Source of the DNA: Nageia nagi
Lineage: Eukaryota; Pinophyta
Length of the DNA stretch: 64,000 bases
Reading direction: 5' to 3'
Assembly (NCBI GenBank): GCA_050084985.1
Contig: JBITNC010000001.1
Location: 106,702,001 to 106,766,000, forward strand
Shown piece by piece: positions 12,461 to 24,514 of the stretch. The first letter of the stretch is position 1; each line of letters starts with the position of its first letter. The translations under genes and the position numbers were made by a program. Under the pieces are notes generated by a model. That model ran no database searches, was not told the DNA's origin, and saw nothing but the letters and a program-made list of their open reading frames with translations.

Positions 12461-14516
12461 TTCTACAAAAAAGGGTTAATTGATTAAAGTACAAGAAGCA
12501 TCAACATAAGATTTTTCAATCATAATTGCAAGTAGAAAATTATTCAACCATGTAACTAAAAAATATTTAACTAACGATCAAGCATTTAACCAATTATCAT
12601 AATAATTGTAAGTAACCAACCAATATAAACTAATCATATTTAATATTTTTGCAATTGAAAGAAACTTGTACAAATTTGTATAAAAAAAGTTGACAAGTTT
12701 TAGGTTAGTAGCTTTGTTTAGGTTAGTAATTTGTAGTTAGTAAGTTGTAAGTTAATGTTAGTGCACGTTGTTTAACACTAAGTATATTTTAAGGTTGTTA
12801 AGTCCTAATCTATGATTATAGTTAGAGTTGAGGTTAGTGTTTGTAGTTAGTGCACATTGTATATTTTATTTAACTTAATTTAAGCATTTATTAATAATTT
12901 GACCATAAAAAATAGCAACCACACACAACAAGGATTAGTAGTTTCTTTAGTTTTTTAGGTTAGTTACATAACAAGGCTCTAGGAGCTTTTCAACATGCTC
13001 AATATCAACATAAGTTCTAACAACTTATCATAGAAAGCAAGGTTAATTAACACCAACTTGCTTAGGGAAGACTAATTTCAAGAGGAATAGCCATTTCCTC
13101 AATAATAAAAGTATTGGAATCCATTGTATAGCAAGTTTGAAAGTAAAGCATGTGAACTATGACTTCATTCCTTTATCTTTCAAGGGTTTACCATTTTAGC
13201 ATATTGTCTTTGTATTATCTCTTATTTGTTTTCTTCCAAAGCTTATTAATTTTCCTCTCGATTGCCTCCATTCTTGCAATAGGACCCCTTACTTTCCTAT
13301 TCGTAGAAGACATTACAAGACACTCCTATTTGTATTTCCAAAATAAGGTTAAGGTAAGAAAAAAATCCATCATAAATTACTTGAAGTAACAATTATTTTA
13401 GCAATAAGGATTAATATACTTGCTTTAAAAAAAATAGGAAGAGAAATATAACAATTACCCCACTAATTTTCCCCCTAAAGCATAATAGAATGCCCCCTCT
13501 TTTTTTTAAGAAAAGTACAAAGATTTCAATGTCAAAGAACAAGGTTATAGCAAGGAGAATACATGGAAAAATCCATCATAAGTTTAAAAAGTATAACATC
13601 CTTCCCTCCCCCTTTTTTTATTAAGAAAAAAGTAATCAAGTAAAATTCCCTTTTCTTATTTTTTAATAATAAAAAAATAACTCTTCTTTTTAAAAACAAA
13701 ATTACCATTTTTAATTGAGATAAATTATCTTCCATATTAGAAAAAAGAGAATTTTTTTTTTTTAAGTATAACTAAAAAGAATGTTGTTATAATATCACTT
13801 AATAAGATAAGTAATATACACATCTTGATTCAAATATATATATATATATAAACATCATTGAAGCCCACGTACATTCATTAATAGGTGGTACTATTCTACC
13901 AACTTTATTAACTATCATATGATTTAAAAAAATATCAAGGACTCATTATATTAAATTGATAATGCAGAAGCAGCTGCAAGGGGGTCGATAAAGGAATCCA
14001 AGGTGGTGATGGGTTTGCATCGAGTTTGTTTTTTTGGCATTAACACAATTGAGCAGGTAGCACAAGGTGGCATTCACCAAGGTAGAGTAGGAGACAGGCA
14101 GAGCAGGGGAGCTTAATATAAGAGCTCTCTTTATATATATATATATATATGAATGAGTTCACTTTTTTTTTTTAAACTAATTTAGTAAACCAAATACATA
14201 CTATAGAGTTTGAATTTATTTTTGTAAATTATTTTAAATAAATATAAATTATGAATGTTACTATGTAGAAACAAAGAAATTTGTAAATTTTTAATATTTG
14301 AGTAAAAAAATTGCAAACTCCTTTTACAATAATTTTCATAATAACAATATATTATTGTTACAGAATTTTTATCAAAAAAATTGCAAAAAATGCAACTCAC
14401 ATAGTGTAAAAAAAATATTAGTATCATAAATAACAATTGGAAAAAAATGAGAGAGGTTATACCTTGAGGTAGTTTTCCCTCCCAAAATAAAAGAATAGGA
14501 TGATCCTCCAAGGAAG
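12461..14516 (-). other. Copia-A 5' leader, unusually long (2 kb)
   Basis: Between the primer-binding site and the gag ATG there is no recognisable gene. 12640-12880 is rich in a 'gttagta' word. 13430-13760 is poly(A)/(T)-rich. Leaders of plant copias are usually a few hundred bases, so insertions or a non-coding function are possible. Confidence 0.6.
13965..14118. other. GC-richer island in the Copia-A leader
   Basis: A 150-bp patch with much higher G+C than its surroundings ('gcagaagcagctgcaaggggg', then several 'caaggt' and 'gcagg' words). It is not coding in any frame I can read. It occupies a position analogous to the G-rich repeats in the Copia-B leader. Confidence 0.5.
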
Positions 14517-14528
14517 GCTTTGATACCA
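14517..14528 (-). other. Copia-A primer-binding site
   Basis: On the minus strand reads TGGTATCAAAGC, one base off the standard initiator-Met tRNA primer site TGGTATCAGAGC. It lies two bases inside the 5' LTR. Confidence 0.85.
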
Positions 14529-14530
14529 AT

Positions 14531-14982
14531 TAAAAGGAGAGAAGGCTCCACACCAAGATCACCTTGAGTGATCAATCCTACAACTAAGAATACTTAATCC
14601 TCAAGTGCACACAAGTGGGACAATCATGTATAGTGGTTCCTCTCAAGGTGAGAATACTCAACTTTAACTCAATATCTTTACTTCTCAAAGATAGTTCTTA
14701 CAATGCTTACAACCTCTCTTTCATCCCATAAACCTACAAAGTATGAGCATAACTTTTCTCTATTCAAGTATCTTACAACAAGGCCAAACCTTCTATTTAT
14801 AGGAGAGAACCCCACCTTAACTCATTTTTTTTATCCAAGGTTTACATGAAGTAAGAATGGTCAAGTTGCACTTATTTAATTCCCAAATACTAAAGAGGTA
14901 TTCAAAAATACTTTTAGTATTTAAATGAATTAAGTGAGATATATTTTAGATACCAAACAATAATACAATAAAAATTCTAACA
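14531..14982 (-). repeat. Copia-A 5' LTR
   Basis: 452 bp. Starts TGTTAGAATT on the minus strand at 14982. It ends at 14531 next to the primer-binding site, where the terminal CA has become TA. A TATA box (TATAAATAG) lies at 14793-14801. Confidence 0.88.
14793..14801 (-). promoter_or_regulatory. TATA box of the Copia-A 5' LTR
   Basis: TATAAATAG on the minus strand, conserved at the same place in the 3' LTR (7645-7653) and in both Copia-C LTRs. Confidence 0.65.
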
Positions 14983-14987
14983 TCTAA
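14983..14987. other. Copia-A target-site duplication, right copy (TCTAA)
   Basis: Same five bases as 7376-7380, directly outside the 5' LTR. Confidence 0.9.
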
Positions 14988-17920
14988 CTGCAACTTCATC
15001 CCATTCACAACCCCTTTTCCAAAATTATTCATAGAAGTGAGCTAGCATTGGCAAAAATGAGAGAGGGTGCTCCGGGACATCAAAGGGGATGTTATCATAG
15101 AATTTGGCCCTGATCCCATTAAAAGGGAATTTCATTAGATGATAAAGGAAAATTTTGAGTATAGTGAAGTGGAGTCACTTGCATGTTATCAAGACATTAA
15201 TGGGGATACCATCACCATTAGAAATTAGATGCTAGATGAGCATCATGTTCTTAAGGGGAATGCTCTCATCAATGCCCCTTAGTCCACCCTTTTCCCCTCT
15301 ATGGAGTTGATGATTTTGTCTTTATCTAGAATCCTTGGAAAATAATATGTATCAAAATTTAGGAAGGAATTCTTCGACTTTATCATGGAGATAGCTAGGG
15401 GTAAGAAGATCAACTGAAGTAAGATGTTGAGTGACACTATCATAGATCAATTTTAATCTATGGGTACCACATTAAACTTCTACCTCAACTCTTACTTGGT
15501 GTAATTTTTGCTTCATGGAAAGTATAGGTCCATGGTTTAAGGGGAAACAACATGGGTTGAGAAAGAAATATATGCCATTTGGAAATGATACCCTAAATGG
15601 AAAGTTGAGATAATATGGGATAGTTTCTTTATGAAAAATAATATATAGGAGTATGAGATCTATAAGGAAATTAAAGGAGAAATCATAATGAAAAGAATCT
15701 CAAATTCAACACAAGACACCTTGAGAAAACATGGGAACTTCTTCATCCATCATCAATACTATTCCTACAATAGAATCTATGGATTTATCATGGATCCATA
15801 TCAATTGCCTAGGTATGTGAGCAATAGATTACTCCTAATGGAGATGATGAGGTAGTTGACCTACTTGCATGAGCATGTATGGCATAAGAAATTGGCCACC
15901 TCAAATTTGTTGATCATAGTTAGGGAATAATAGTGCAAAACTTGGGCAAAACTTGATTCAATGAGAGAGGAGTTTGAGATATTCAACTTTAAGAAGATGA
16001 CCATTGCAAATCACTATAATCTTAAGCATAGGATTCATGTCTTCTACATGAATAAGAGGAAGAGAGCTTATGAACATAAGACACTTAGAGAAGAAGAGCC
16101 TTTTAGGAATATAAGCAATGAGGTGGAGATGAAGAAGATCCATGTCCAGTTGCATGAAGATGCTCAGAAGAAATAGAAATAATTGTGACTACTATTGAAA
16201 AAATATTACCATAATCGAGAGGGGGAAGACCATAATAATCCACATCTAAAGTTACAGTTCCTCAGAATGATTAAGGATCATGTTGACCAGTATGCCTTGA
16301 TGCATGGTGAGAATCTAGTTGAGAAGGTAGTAAAACAAGTCAGAGACACCATATATGAGCATGATATGAGAGAGATGGAACACATGAAAATTGATAATAT
16401 TATGAGGTATGTTAGGAATAGAGAGAAGGATTCATCACCACCATAAATACCACCTAGAGGATCAAATTCACGTCCATCTCTAGTCATCCCACCATTTAAT
16501 TCTTCATCCTCTAGTCCTATATATGAACCTAATGATAGTTAAGGAGAGGGATAAGAGGGTGAACTTATAGAGAATGAAAAAGAAGTAAGTAAAACTCCAC
16601 ACAATGATATTTTGGATACTTAAGAAGAAGAAGAATCCTTGATAATTTTGAAGGCAGTCCAATAGCCCACTTCTTTGAAGCCTTCTACTTCTCAAAGGAA
16701 AGGGAAAGGCCCAACTTCTAAATCAATATCAAGGAGAGAAAAATTGAAGAGGATATCTCAGTCTCAATTTTCAAAAGCATTTGAGGAGAACATGGCAAAA
16801 GAATATAGGCCTTTGAAAAGGAATAAGAGAAATATCAACAACATTCATGAAGAGTTAATTATTGAGACCCACTAGCCATCACCCAATGATGAGTGGGGTA
16901 TTGATATGGATGACTACCTTGATGTTTTTGACATGGAATTCAAGGAGGAGTTTGGAGTTAGTGAGGTCAATGATTAAGTTAGAGAAAGCCCCATTCATTT
17001 GGATAAGAGTCAAACTTATGTTCATTTGATCGATAATGAAGTTCACATCAAGATCATAATTATTGATAAGGATAACCCATAATGTCCTAGATACCTTAAG
17101 CAGATAAATCAGATTATCAACATAAGTCCTATTGGCATGGTTGGTAGGAAGCATGTAATCATATCTAACATAAAATCAATCACTAAGTATGTGTTCCTAA
17201 AGGAAAAGGAGATAAAGATCCCCCATTAAGAGTTGTTCATCCATAGGAGATTAACTACATAGATTGAGTCTGCAAGGGTACCCCTAGAGGAACTTCAAAG
17301 GATGAAGCCTCTCAAGGAGGACATGATTACTATAAAGTAAGAAGTGATCATCAAGGTATTGACATTGGTGGTGCAATTCATTAATGCTTTGTAAAAGGTC
17401 TCATTTGAAGAGAAAAAATTAAAGGATATTATGACTAATAGGGTTATCCTCCTTAGGATTTTAGAATCTTAGAAATCTATGATAGTGAGATTTGAGATGA
17501 CCCGAAACCAAAGTCCAGAGGATACTATATTTTGTGAAGACTATTGGTTCTACTTAGGTATGATACATCAAATAGTTACTCACTTACAGGAAGTGAAAAA
17601 ATAAGGTTACTATAATCAATGATAAGACTAACATAAACCTTGAATAGATGGAATTCTAGTTAAGTTTATAGAGGAAGATACCACCATCAGGGAGGAAGAC
17701 CTGATAGTGATAGAAGTTAGACATGTTCTCTAAATTTTTCTCATGATGGAAGATATTAATACTTATCATAATGGAAGTCACCTTAGGCATATGTTGAGAA
17801 CTCATGCATGGAAGATCGAGATACATAGATTGATTGCTAAAGTTGGATATTATGTTGCTGAGAATAAACCTAATTTCAAAAATATTGCATATATTAGAGC
17901 TTACTACAAATTTCTTAGAT
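14988..17920 (+). pseudogene. Unknown large ORF, main piece (about 980 codons, stops but no frameshift)
   Basis: One plus-strand frame can be read from the Copia-A junction to about 17920 with roughly 35 stop codons and no indel that I could detect. With the 7277-7380 piece it makes about 1,010 codons. The stops are TAA, TAG and TGA in places that suit Gln or Arg; about ten TGG codons remain intact. Regions seen: an N-terminal half (to 16170) with mixed charged and aromatic residues (HHQYYSYNRIYGFIMDPYQL); a Glu/Lys-rich helical stretch (16195-16430); a Ser/Pro linker (16440-16530); a strongly basic stretch (SQRKGKGPTSKSISRREKLK, 16690-16750) that could be a nuclear-localisation or nucleic-acid-binding tail; and a C-terminal region with alternating hydrophobic blocks (16870-17920). 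I recognise no domain: no RT, integrase, protease or zinc knuckle. It could be an extra ORF of an unclassified retroelement or a decayed host-derived gene. Confidence 0.6.
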
Positions 17921-18560
17921 GAGGACTTTGAGAATTGAGTTACAACCTTGGACCCACCATTGTTAGAGTTGCTATTTTCATTTTATTTTTATTTTCAAGA
18001 AAATTACACTAATTTTTCCAAAATACTTTTATAATATTATTTTATTTCCAAACATTTGGTAGATAAAGATTTTCTCCAACAAGTTTGGAAGGGATCTTGT
18101 AATGCCATGTGGCATCTTATTATTTGGCCATTCTCATAATATATATTATAATTAGGGAAAAACTTAGGCTTATCATGAAAAATTATTTATACCCCATTTT
18201 ATTTTTTTTGAAAGGGGGTATTGACACTTTAACAATTTGAAATAACTTTGCTTCCACCTCAAAATTCTCTAATTTTTTTTAATGTGATTTATTTGTATAT
18301 GATTATTCTTATATACTCTCATGTTGTAATGTTAAATCCAAATGAATGAATGACAATGTTATCTAGTTTATTCTCTTACTGCTTTATGTTAACTCATGTC
18401 ACTTGGTGCATCTTGTAAAATCCATGTGGGGTGGATAAGAGAATGCTTGTATATCTTATGAAGTGGTTAATTGGTATATTATTTATGATATTTTTTCATT
18501 TGCAATCCTATGCTTGGATACTTTGAAATATCTTATTGATATTTCTCATAGTAGGAACTT
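17921..18560 (+). other. Downstream region of the unknown ORF
   Basis: AT-rich, no frame. 'aatgaatgaatgacaatg' at 18340-18357 resembles the 3' ends of plant retroelement transcripts, and a poly(A)-like ATTATTTATACCCC lies at 18181-18194. No second LTR was found, so the carrier element remains undefined. Confidence 0.3.
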
Positions 18561-19086
18561 CACCTAAATCATCAACAGTTACCTCCATTCCATCCTATAC
18601 CATCCTTTCCACAACTTCACACTCCTTCCACCAGACCATTTGTGTTGTTAGCTAGTGGAATACATTAAGGGTGCATGGAACCTATGTCAAGACCTAGTAA
18701 GTTGACTTTTGAAGACTTTATCTCAAGCCTATGAGTATGCATGCCTATAATCACATCCTACTATCCACATTCTTTCCACTAATTTTTCATTTTTAGTTTA
18801 CACCTTTTTTGCATAGCTTTCATATCCATTTATTTTCTTTAGCCCTTTCCTAGAAAAACATAATTGAAAAATAATTTGAAACTTAGATTCCCATGAATCC
18901 ACACATGATATTCATATTAATGGTAGCTTTAAACATCTCAGATAGTTGCTAAATTATCTTCACCAAGATATGGAGCTAACCTTTGGGGTGACTAGTCCCC
19001 ATAGTGAGAAGAAGTAACTTCCTTTCACCTGAGGTGTTGGATTTTTATTCACTACTCTAGGGTAGGAAAGAAAAACCACCCAAAAT
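18561..19086. other. Unassigned stretch
   Basis: No gene or repeat recognised. Contains a short palindrome GGGGTGACTAGTCCCC (18984-18999). It ends where similarity to Copia-A pol begins (about 19087). Confidence 0.4.
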
Positions 19087-19600
19087 CTCCTCCAAGTGAC
19101 TTAGTATAAAATGGATCCATCAAATTTGAATGCATAAGCTATATAGATTGTGTTGCTTTTGTTGCCTTATCTTTCTCAAATTGCTGCTTATTCATCTTTC
19201 CTAAGATACACTTATTGTAAAGACCAATTATGGACTATATCAAAGGAAAAACTTCCACAAGTTCTTATTTTTTTATGACTTGAATACTTTTATGGTTAAG
19301 GTGACCTAATCAATAGTTTCAAATATCTCCCCTAGAGAAAATATTCGTAACAAGGCACATCTGTATGTTGGCACTTGATCCAAAATGTAGAGATCATCTT
19401 TTCACTTATCCTTTCACCAAAGTATAAATTCCCTTCTTCATGCATCAAAAGTGTGAGTTGAACTTGAATGAGTACCCTTTTCTTGCAACTTAAATTATAT
19501 AAAGAAGGTTCATACTGAGTTTAGGCACATAAAGCATATTTTCAAAAACTTTTTCTTGCAATAATACACTCCTAATACCTTAGACTTCAAGGATTGAATT
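19087..19600 (-). pseudogene. Copia-B pre-integrase fragment
   Basis: Base-by-base similarity to 10900-11460 of Copia-A, for example CTCCTCCAA(G/A)TGACTTAG at the left end (19088-19105). It covers the zinc-binding segment and beginning of the integrase core. No usable frame remains. Truncation at the left end removes the rest of pol. Confidence 0.6.
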
Positions 19601-19812
19601 ATCACCTATCACAATTGCATCTTTTCTATACTTGTGAAAATTTTAAAAAGAACCTTTTCAAAATACGTGTGATTTGTGAACCTAAATTCAACAATCCAAT
19701 CATTCGAAAAAGTGTGAGACTTGGAGTAAAGAATACAAAAAAAAAAAGAAAATTTATTATTCTTATTCTTACCTTTGAAGCTATTTAATTTTTTAGATCT
19801 TTTTTCACTTTG

Positions 19813-20637
19813 TTATTTATTCTTCTTGTACCAATTTGATTCTTTATGACCATAGGTGGCATAAAAATTACAATTACCATCAAATTTGGATTTGGATTTG
19901 CTAGAATTATCATGGCCATTATGTTGTTTATTTCCATCTTTCTTGAAATCTTTTTTCAGAGCATGGGAAGATTTCTTTTGATTATCAAACTTCTTTTTGA
20001 AGTGATTCCTTATTGGTCCAAGTGTCATAGGATGCTCCTTAAAAGAGGATATCAACAACATTTTGTTGGGTATTTTCTTGTATTTAAGTAGAAGCCTTAA
20101 AATATTTTCCAATGAGAACACTTCTTCATCATCGAGCCTCATCTCAATGACAATCATGAAGTGACTAAATTTAGTGGAGAGGCTTTGAAGGATTATGAAT
20201 ACCATAAACTCCTCATTGATCCAATTGTAACCACACCCCATAAGTTAGATCCAAATATTGATAATCTTATTCAAGTATTTTACAACACTTTCATTTTCCT
20301 TTTGACATAATTGTAATAATTTTTGTAGGATGGTGAATCTCATGGAGAATTTGGTGTTGAGGTAGATTTTCTTCAACCTATACTAAGCTTTATTTGCAAA
20401 GTTCAAGGAGGAGATCATGAGAAAAAATTTGTTTGAAACTACATAAAATATCATAGAGGTTATCAAGTCATTATTTATATTGTAAGCCTCAAGTACCTAC
20501 TCATTTATTGGAGCAACCTAATTTTTATCTATGATTTGCTATAGTTTCCATGCTTGAAGCTTTGCTTTCATCCTAGGTTCCCACATGTTGTAGTTGGAAC
20601 CATTTAGGATGTGCTTGGGTGAAAAAGAGTCTCTCAT
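19813..20637 (-). pseudogene. Copia-B gag
   Basis: The start codon at 20635-20637 gives MRDSFSPKHILNGSNYN, matching Copia-A gag. 19813-20241 is the C-terminal half: the UBN2-type block INEEFMVFIILQSLSTKF, then EEVFSLENILRLLL, a Lys-rich stretch, and a decayed knuckle CNFYATYGHKESNWY, in which the second and last cysteines of the CX2CX4HX4C pattern are replaced. About 275 codons. Stops separate the two halves. The role is particle assembly and RNA binding. Confidence 0.8.
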
Positions 20638-22483
20638 TTGCTACAAAAGAATGTGAAAGTGTTAACCAATGTAAGTATATTAAAATTGAAAATCAAATAT
20701 TAATCAACCATAGATGTTGAGTTTGGTCAATCATTAATTAATCATACATGTTGAATTTGTTCAAATTAATCAACCATATATGTTAAATTAATCAAACAAT
20801 AAGATATGCTTAAATTGTTAACCAATTTCACATGTGCAAAAAGTTTTCAATCTTATCAAATCATATACATCCAACATTTTTTCATAACCAAGTAACATTG
20901 TTATAGAGAGGGTAGAGTTGAGGTTGTTTTCTTATTTGAAATTAATCCTTCACTTGGATGTCTACATGGAGCTTAAGTCATACCAATCCTCAACTAGTTC
21001 CCCTTGGTCAACAATATACTCTTACAAGGAGAAGTACTAGCTATTTTCTAAGGGTATGAGGTATGTTGGATTGATCAATTTATTATCTTGATGAGGTTTC
21101 AAGTTATCCTATTAGGTTATCAGGATAATCCTTGAATGGATGTGTGTACATGTGGTATCATACACACATGCTTGTCCATTATGGAGTTATGTCCATACTA
21201 ATAGAGGACTCAGAGGAAATTAAGAAGTACAAAATTTTCACCATTTGGATCGACAAACTAAAAAGCTCCAATTTTCCTTATCCTCCCCTCGTGTCTCCCA
21301 AATAATTCATGATGTAGAATAAAATGTGCAAATATATTCATTTTAGGGGAAGCACTTTTAATATTTATGATTTTTGTAAAAAATAAAACAAAGGTGCATA
21401 AAGTAAAGTGCTTAAAATGATACATCCTCCAAGATTAAAACTTAAGAGTTCACATGATACATCGTCTAAAAAGAAATCTAAGAGTGTCCAATAGGTTTTA
21501 TCACAATCCCAAGAAAACTTATTTACAAATATTGCATGAGTTAATTATTTTTAAGTAATAAAACAAATAAGGAGTCCCCTCCTTTTTACTTAAAAACTTG
21601 AACTTAGAAACAAAGATTCCATTCTTTAAAAATTGCACTTAGCAAGATTCTCCTTTTTTAATTTTTAAGAAATTTTTTTTGAGAACTTAGAATTTCCCCT
21701 TTATAACTATCTCAAAACAATTGTTCAAACATTAATACCTTATTTCAAGGGTTTCTCCATATTTATTGAGAAAAAATTGCTTAAATTTTCCCTTTAATTG
21801 AGTACAAAAATACTCCAAAATAAAAAAATTCACCCCTTAAAAATTAACTTCCCTTTGTAAAAGGATTTCCCCCTTAAAAATTAATTAAAATCCCCTTTTT
21901 TTTTAAATAAAACGTAAAATTCCCCCTTTAAAATATGTTTAAAATAAACTCTTCATAAAATTTAACTATTATACTGAACAAAATTCTAAAAAATAACTCC
22001 CCACTTTTAAAGTAATATCCTCTTTTAAAAAAATCAAATATATAGCTCCCTAAAAAAAAATTACCACTTTTCAAAAAAATATAAGTTTGTAAAAAAATAC
22101 ATAAACTTCAAAAACATTGTATAGTCACCTCAATATTAAATATTGGCAAGTTATTTTCATAAGACTGTAAGTATGAAATAAATGCACTATGAAAGATCAT
22201 CTTCCTTCTTTCACTAATTAATCACATCCATTTTTAAAGCAGAGTTAAAAAATATTTTATTAAAAAGGAATAAAATTTCCTCAAATATTACATTTCTTAG
22301 AAACTTGCAAGAATGTATAAAAACACTTATACATCAAAAAAGGCTTATATAAACAATTGGGAGAGATCAAAATCATAAAATAATATGTTGAGTAAAATGG
22401 CTATGGGGGTGGATGCATGAGGTAGAGTGCTACATGAACATCGAGAGGAGAAGGGTGCATTATGGAGGAGGGGTGTAGGTTTT

Positions 22484-22505
22484 GGGTGGGGAGGGGGTGC
22501 AAGGG
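22484..22505 (+). other. Potential G-quadruplex
   Basis: Four G-runs in 22 bases: GGG, GGGG, GGGGG and GGG, with loops T, A and TGCAA. On the element's own (minus) strand this is C-rich. Confidence 0.6.
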
Positions 22506-22559
22506 TTGGATAAGGATTAAGAGGGGTTGGGGAGAGTTGTGACATGGGTGTAAAGGGGG

Positions 22560-23215
22560 TTTACAGCTTATGGGGAATGATGGGGCATGAGAGGATGAGA
22601 AGGAGAAATAATGGGAAGGAGAGAGGGAGGGTAGGATAAGAGGAGTGGGAGAGGGTGGGGGAAACATAGGTGGCACATAGTGCCATAAATAGGAAGGGAA
22701 TTAGGGATATGGAAGTGAAGTGGGGGATGTAGGGTGCGAGGTCCAAGTTGTAATGTATTAGGTGGTCATTGATGGAGGTTTAAGTAAGCATAGCATTGAG
22801 TAGTGAGTGGTTGTTAGTGTCACATTAGGTTCCATGAAGTATGATGATAGTACATCCATCAGTTAGGTTCTATAAGCCATTATGTTGGATGGGGGACATG
22901 ATGGGGTAAGAGAGGATGAGTAGTAAGAGTGGGGAGGAGAGAGGGAGGGGAGGGTAAGAGGAGTGACAAAAGGTGGGGAGATGCAAGTGGTGCATAGTGC
23001 CACAACTAGAAAGGGAATCAATAAATGGGGGGTAAAGTGGGGGATGCAAGATATGAATTGCAAGCTACTAGGTGGTTGTTGATGGAGGGTTTGGTAATCG
23101 TAGCATCAGGTGGCAAGTGGTTAGTAGGGTCATGTTAGGTTCTATAAAGTGTGGTGAGGGTGCATCTATCAGTTGGGTTCCATAGGCCACTAGGCCAAAT
23201 TAGGGGGCACGTAGC
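22560..23215. repeat. G-rich tandem repeat, about 320-bp unit, two copies
   Basis: Unit 1 (about 22560-22880) and unit 2 (about 22881-23215) share ordered words: 'gatgggg(c/t)a(t/a)gagaggatgag', 'taagaggagtg', 'gcacatagtgcca' / 'gcatagtgcca', and '(t/c)atca(g)tt(a/g)ggttc(t/c)ata'. The strand is highly asymmetric (purine-rich on plus). The minus-strand Pro/Ser-rich reading frames here are by-products of this composition. Confidence 0.75.
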
Positions 23216-23865
23216 ACCTGAGGTGTTTTTTTACCTTTATATTTTAATATTAAAAATAAAAATTTTTATATATTATTCATAAATGATTTTTAAAAAATTA
23301 CTTCACAATATAGAAGCTTTTCTTTTCTTTTTTAAAAATATTTCTTCTTTATTTTGTGAATATATTTTTATAATAACAAACACTAAAATTAACATATGTA
23401 TATTTTATATATAATGTCTCCTATTATTTTTGAAAATAAATGCTCCATTATATTTTAATTTAAAAAATACATTAATAAGGAAATATTAGTGTAAAAAAAT
23501 TATAAATTTTTAATATTTCAAATAAATTACAAATTTAAACTATAACAAGCTTTAAGAAAAAAATATTACAACACATTATTGCTATATTTTACAGTAAATT
23601 TTCCAAAACTTTGTGAATAATAAAATAATATTAGTAAAACAATTGCATAACAATAACACATAAGGAAATTTTTCAAAAAATATTGAACTAACATAGTAAA
23701 AATATGTTAATATAATTGAAAATAATCCAAAAAAATGAAGGAAAGAAAGCTGTTATACCTTAACCTCTATTTTACCTCAGTAATGAAGTAAGAAGATGAA
23801 CCTACAAAGATAGAACAAGGAGTAGGAATGACCTCCAAAGTATTGAAGATGAGCCTTCAAGGATG

Positions 23866-23878
23866 GCTCTAGATACTA
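23866..23878 (-). other. Copia-B primer-binding site, mutated
   Basis: Plus strand GCTCTAGATACTA. It differs from the complement of the initiator-Met site (GCTCTGATACCA) by one inserted A and one C-to-T. The LTR starts two bases later. Confidence 0.6.
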
Positions 23879-23880
23879 AT

Positions 23881-24514
23881 TGAAATAACTAAGCCTAAGT
23901 GACTAAATTTCTCTTATACCAAAATCTCATGATAGTTGTTTACAAATAAAATTGAGCATGCAAATAAATAAGTAGGTAAATATCTACAAACCCAATATAT
24001 TTGTATTCAAGCTACGGATAGCAATTTATACAAAATAATGAAAGAGACAATCAACTGCAGAAATAGAACAAGTATTTCAACAAATGATAAACTCAAAATT
24101 ATTTGCAAAACTCATACTATACAATATATTAAGATATATATATATACATAGTCAGGCATAAGATGACACCACCTATCAAGATAGAAGTTATATACCACTT
24201 CATAGAGTGTGCTTGAAACGAAGCTGTTGATGAAGTCCTGGGATCCAACGTTGTCCTACCTAAAATCATGAAGCTAAAAAGTCACAGAAGAAGGTCGTAG
24301 GTGGTGTTCATCACATTGGATAGGAACATCGGTGGTCTGTATTCATCCATAGAGGAGCATCGATGGCCTTCGATAGGCTATAATCCGTCTCCAGGGATTC
24401 TACACCTCCACTCAAATCTTGAGATAATTGTAGTATGACACTCAGATAAGTCTCTCAGTTCTTTAGAATGCTTTTAAGAAGGGGATACACAAAATCTAGC
24501 TTGATAGGTGGTGT
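23881..24514 (-). repeat. Copia-B 5' LTR, inner part
   Basis: Begins TGAAATAACT next to the primer-binding site and is cut at the Gypsy-2 insertion. No second copy of this LTR is in the window to compare, so its extent rests on the structure. Confidence 0.5.
24510..24514. other. Gypsy-2 target-site duplication, left copy (GGTGT)
   Basis: GGTGT directly outside the 3' LTR; repeated at 42421-42425 outside the 5' LTR. Confidence 0.92.

Larger units (their letters stand above)
20638..23865 (-). other. Copia-B 5' leader (3.2 kb)
   Basis: No coding sequence recognised. 20640-22380 is AT-rich with many poly(A)/(T) runs and C-rich 'cccctt' words on the plus strand. 22390-23220 is a G-rich repeat island (separate entry). 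23225-23865 is again AT-rich. Confidence 0.55.

Noticed and set aside
14988-17920. A genetic code reading TAA/TAG as Gln, as in ciliates.
   Set aside because: CAA and CAG are also common, TGA occurs too, the neighbours are plant retroelements with the same decay, and some Gypsy-2 stops replace Trp.
18984-18999. Palindrome GGGGTGACTAGTCCCC as a regulatory site.
   Set aside because: Single short palindrome without context.
22345-23063. Pro/Ser/His-rich minus-strand reading frames.
   Set aside because: They arise from a purine-rich tandem repeat and lack conserved features.
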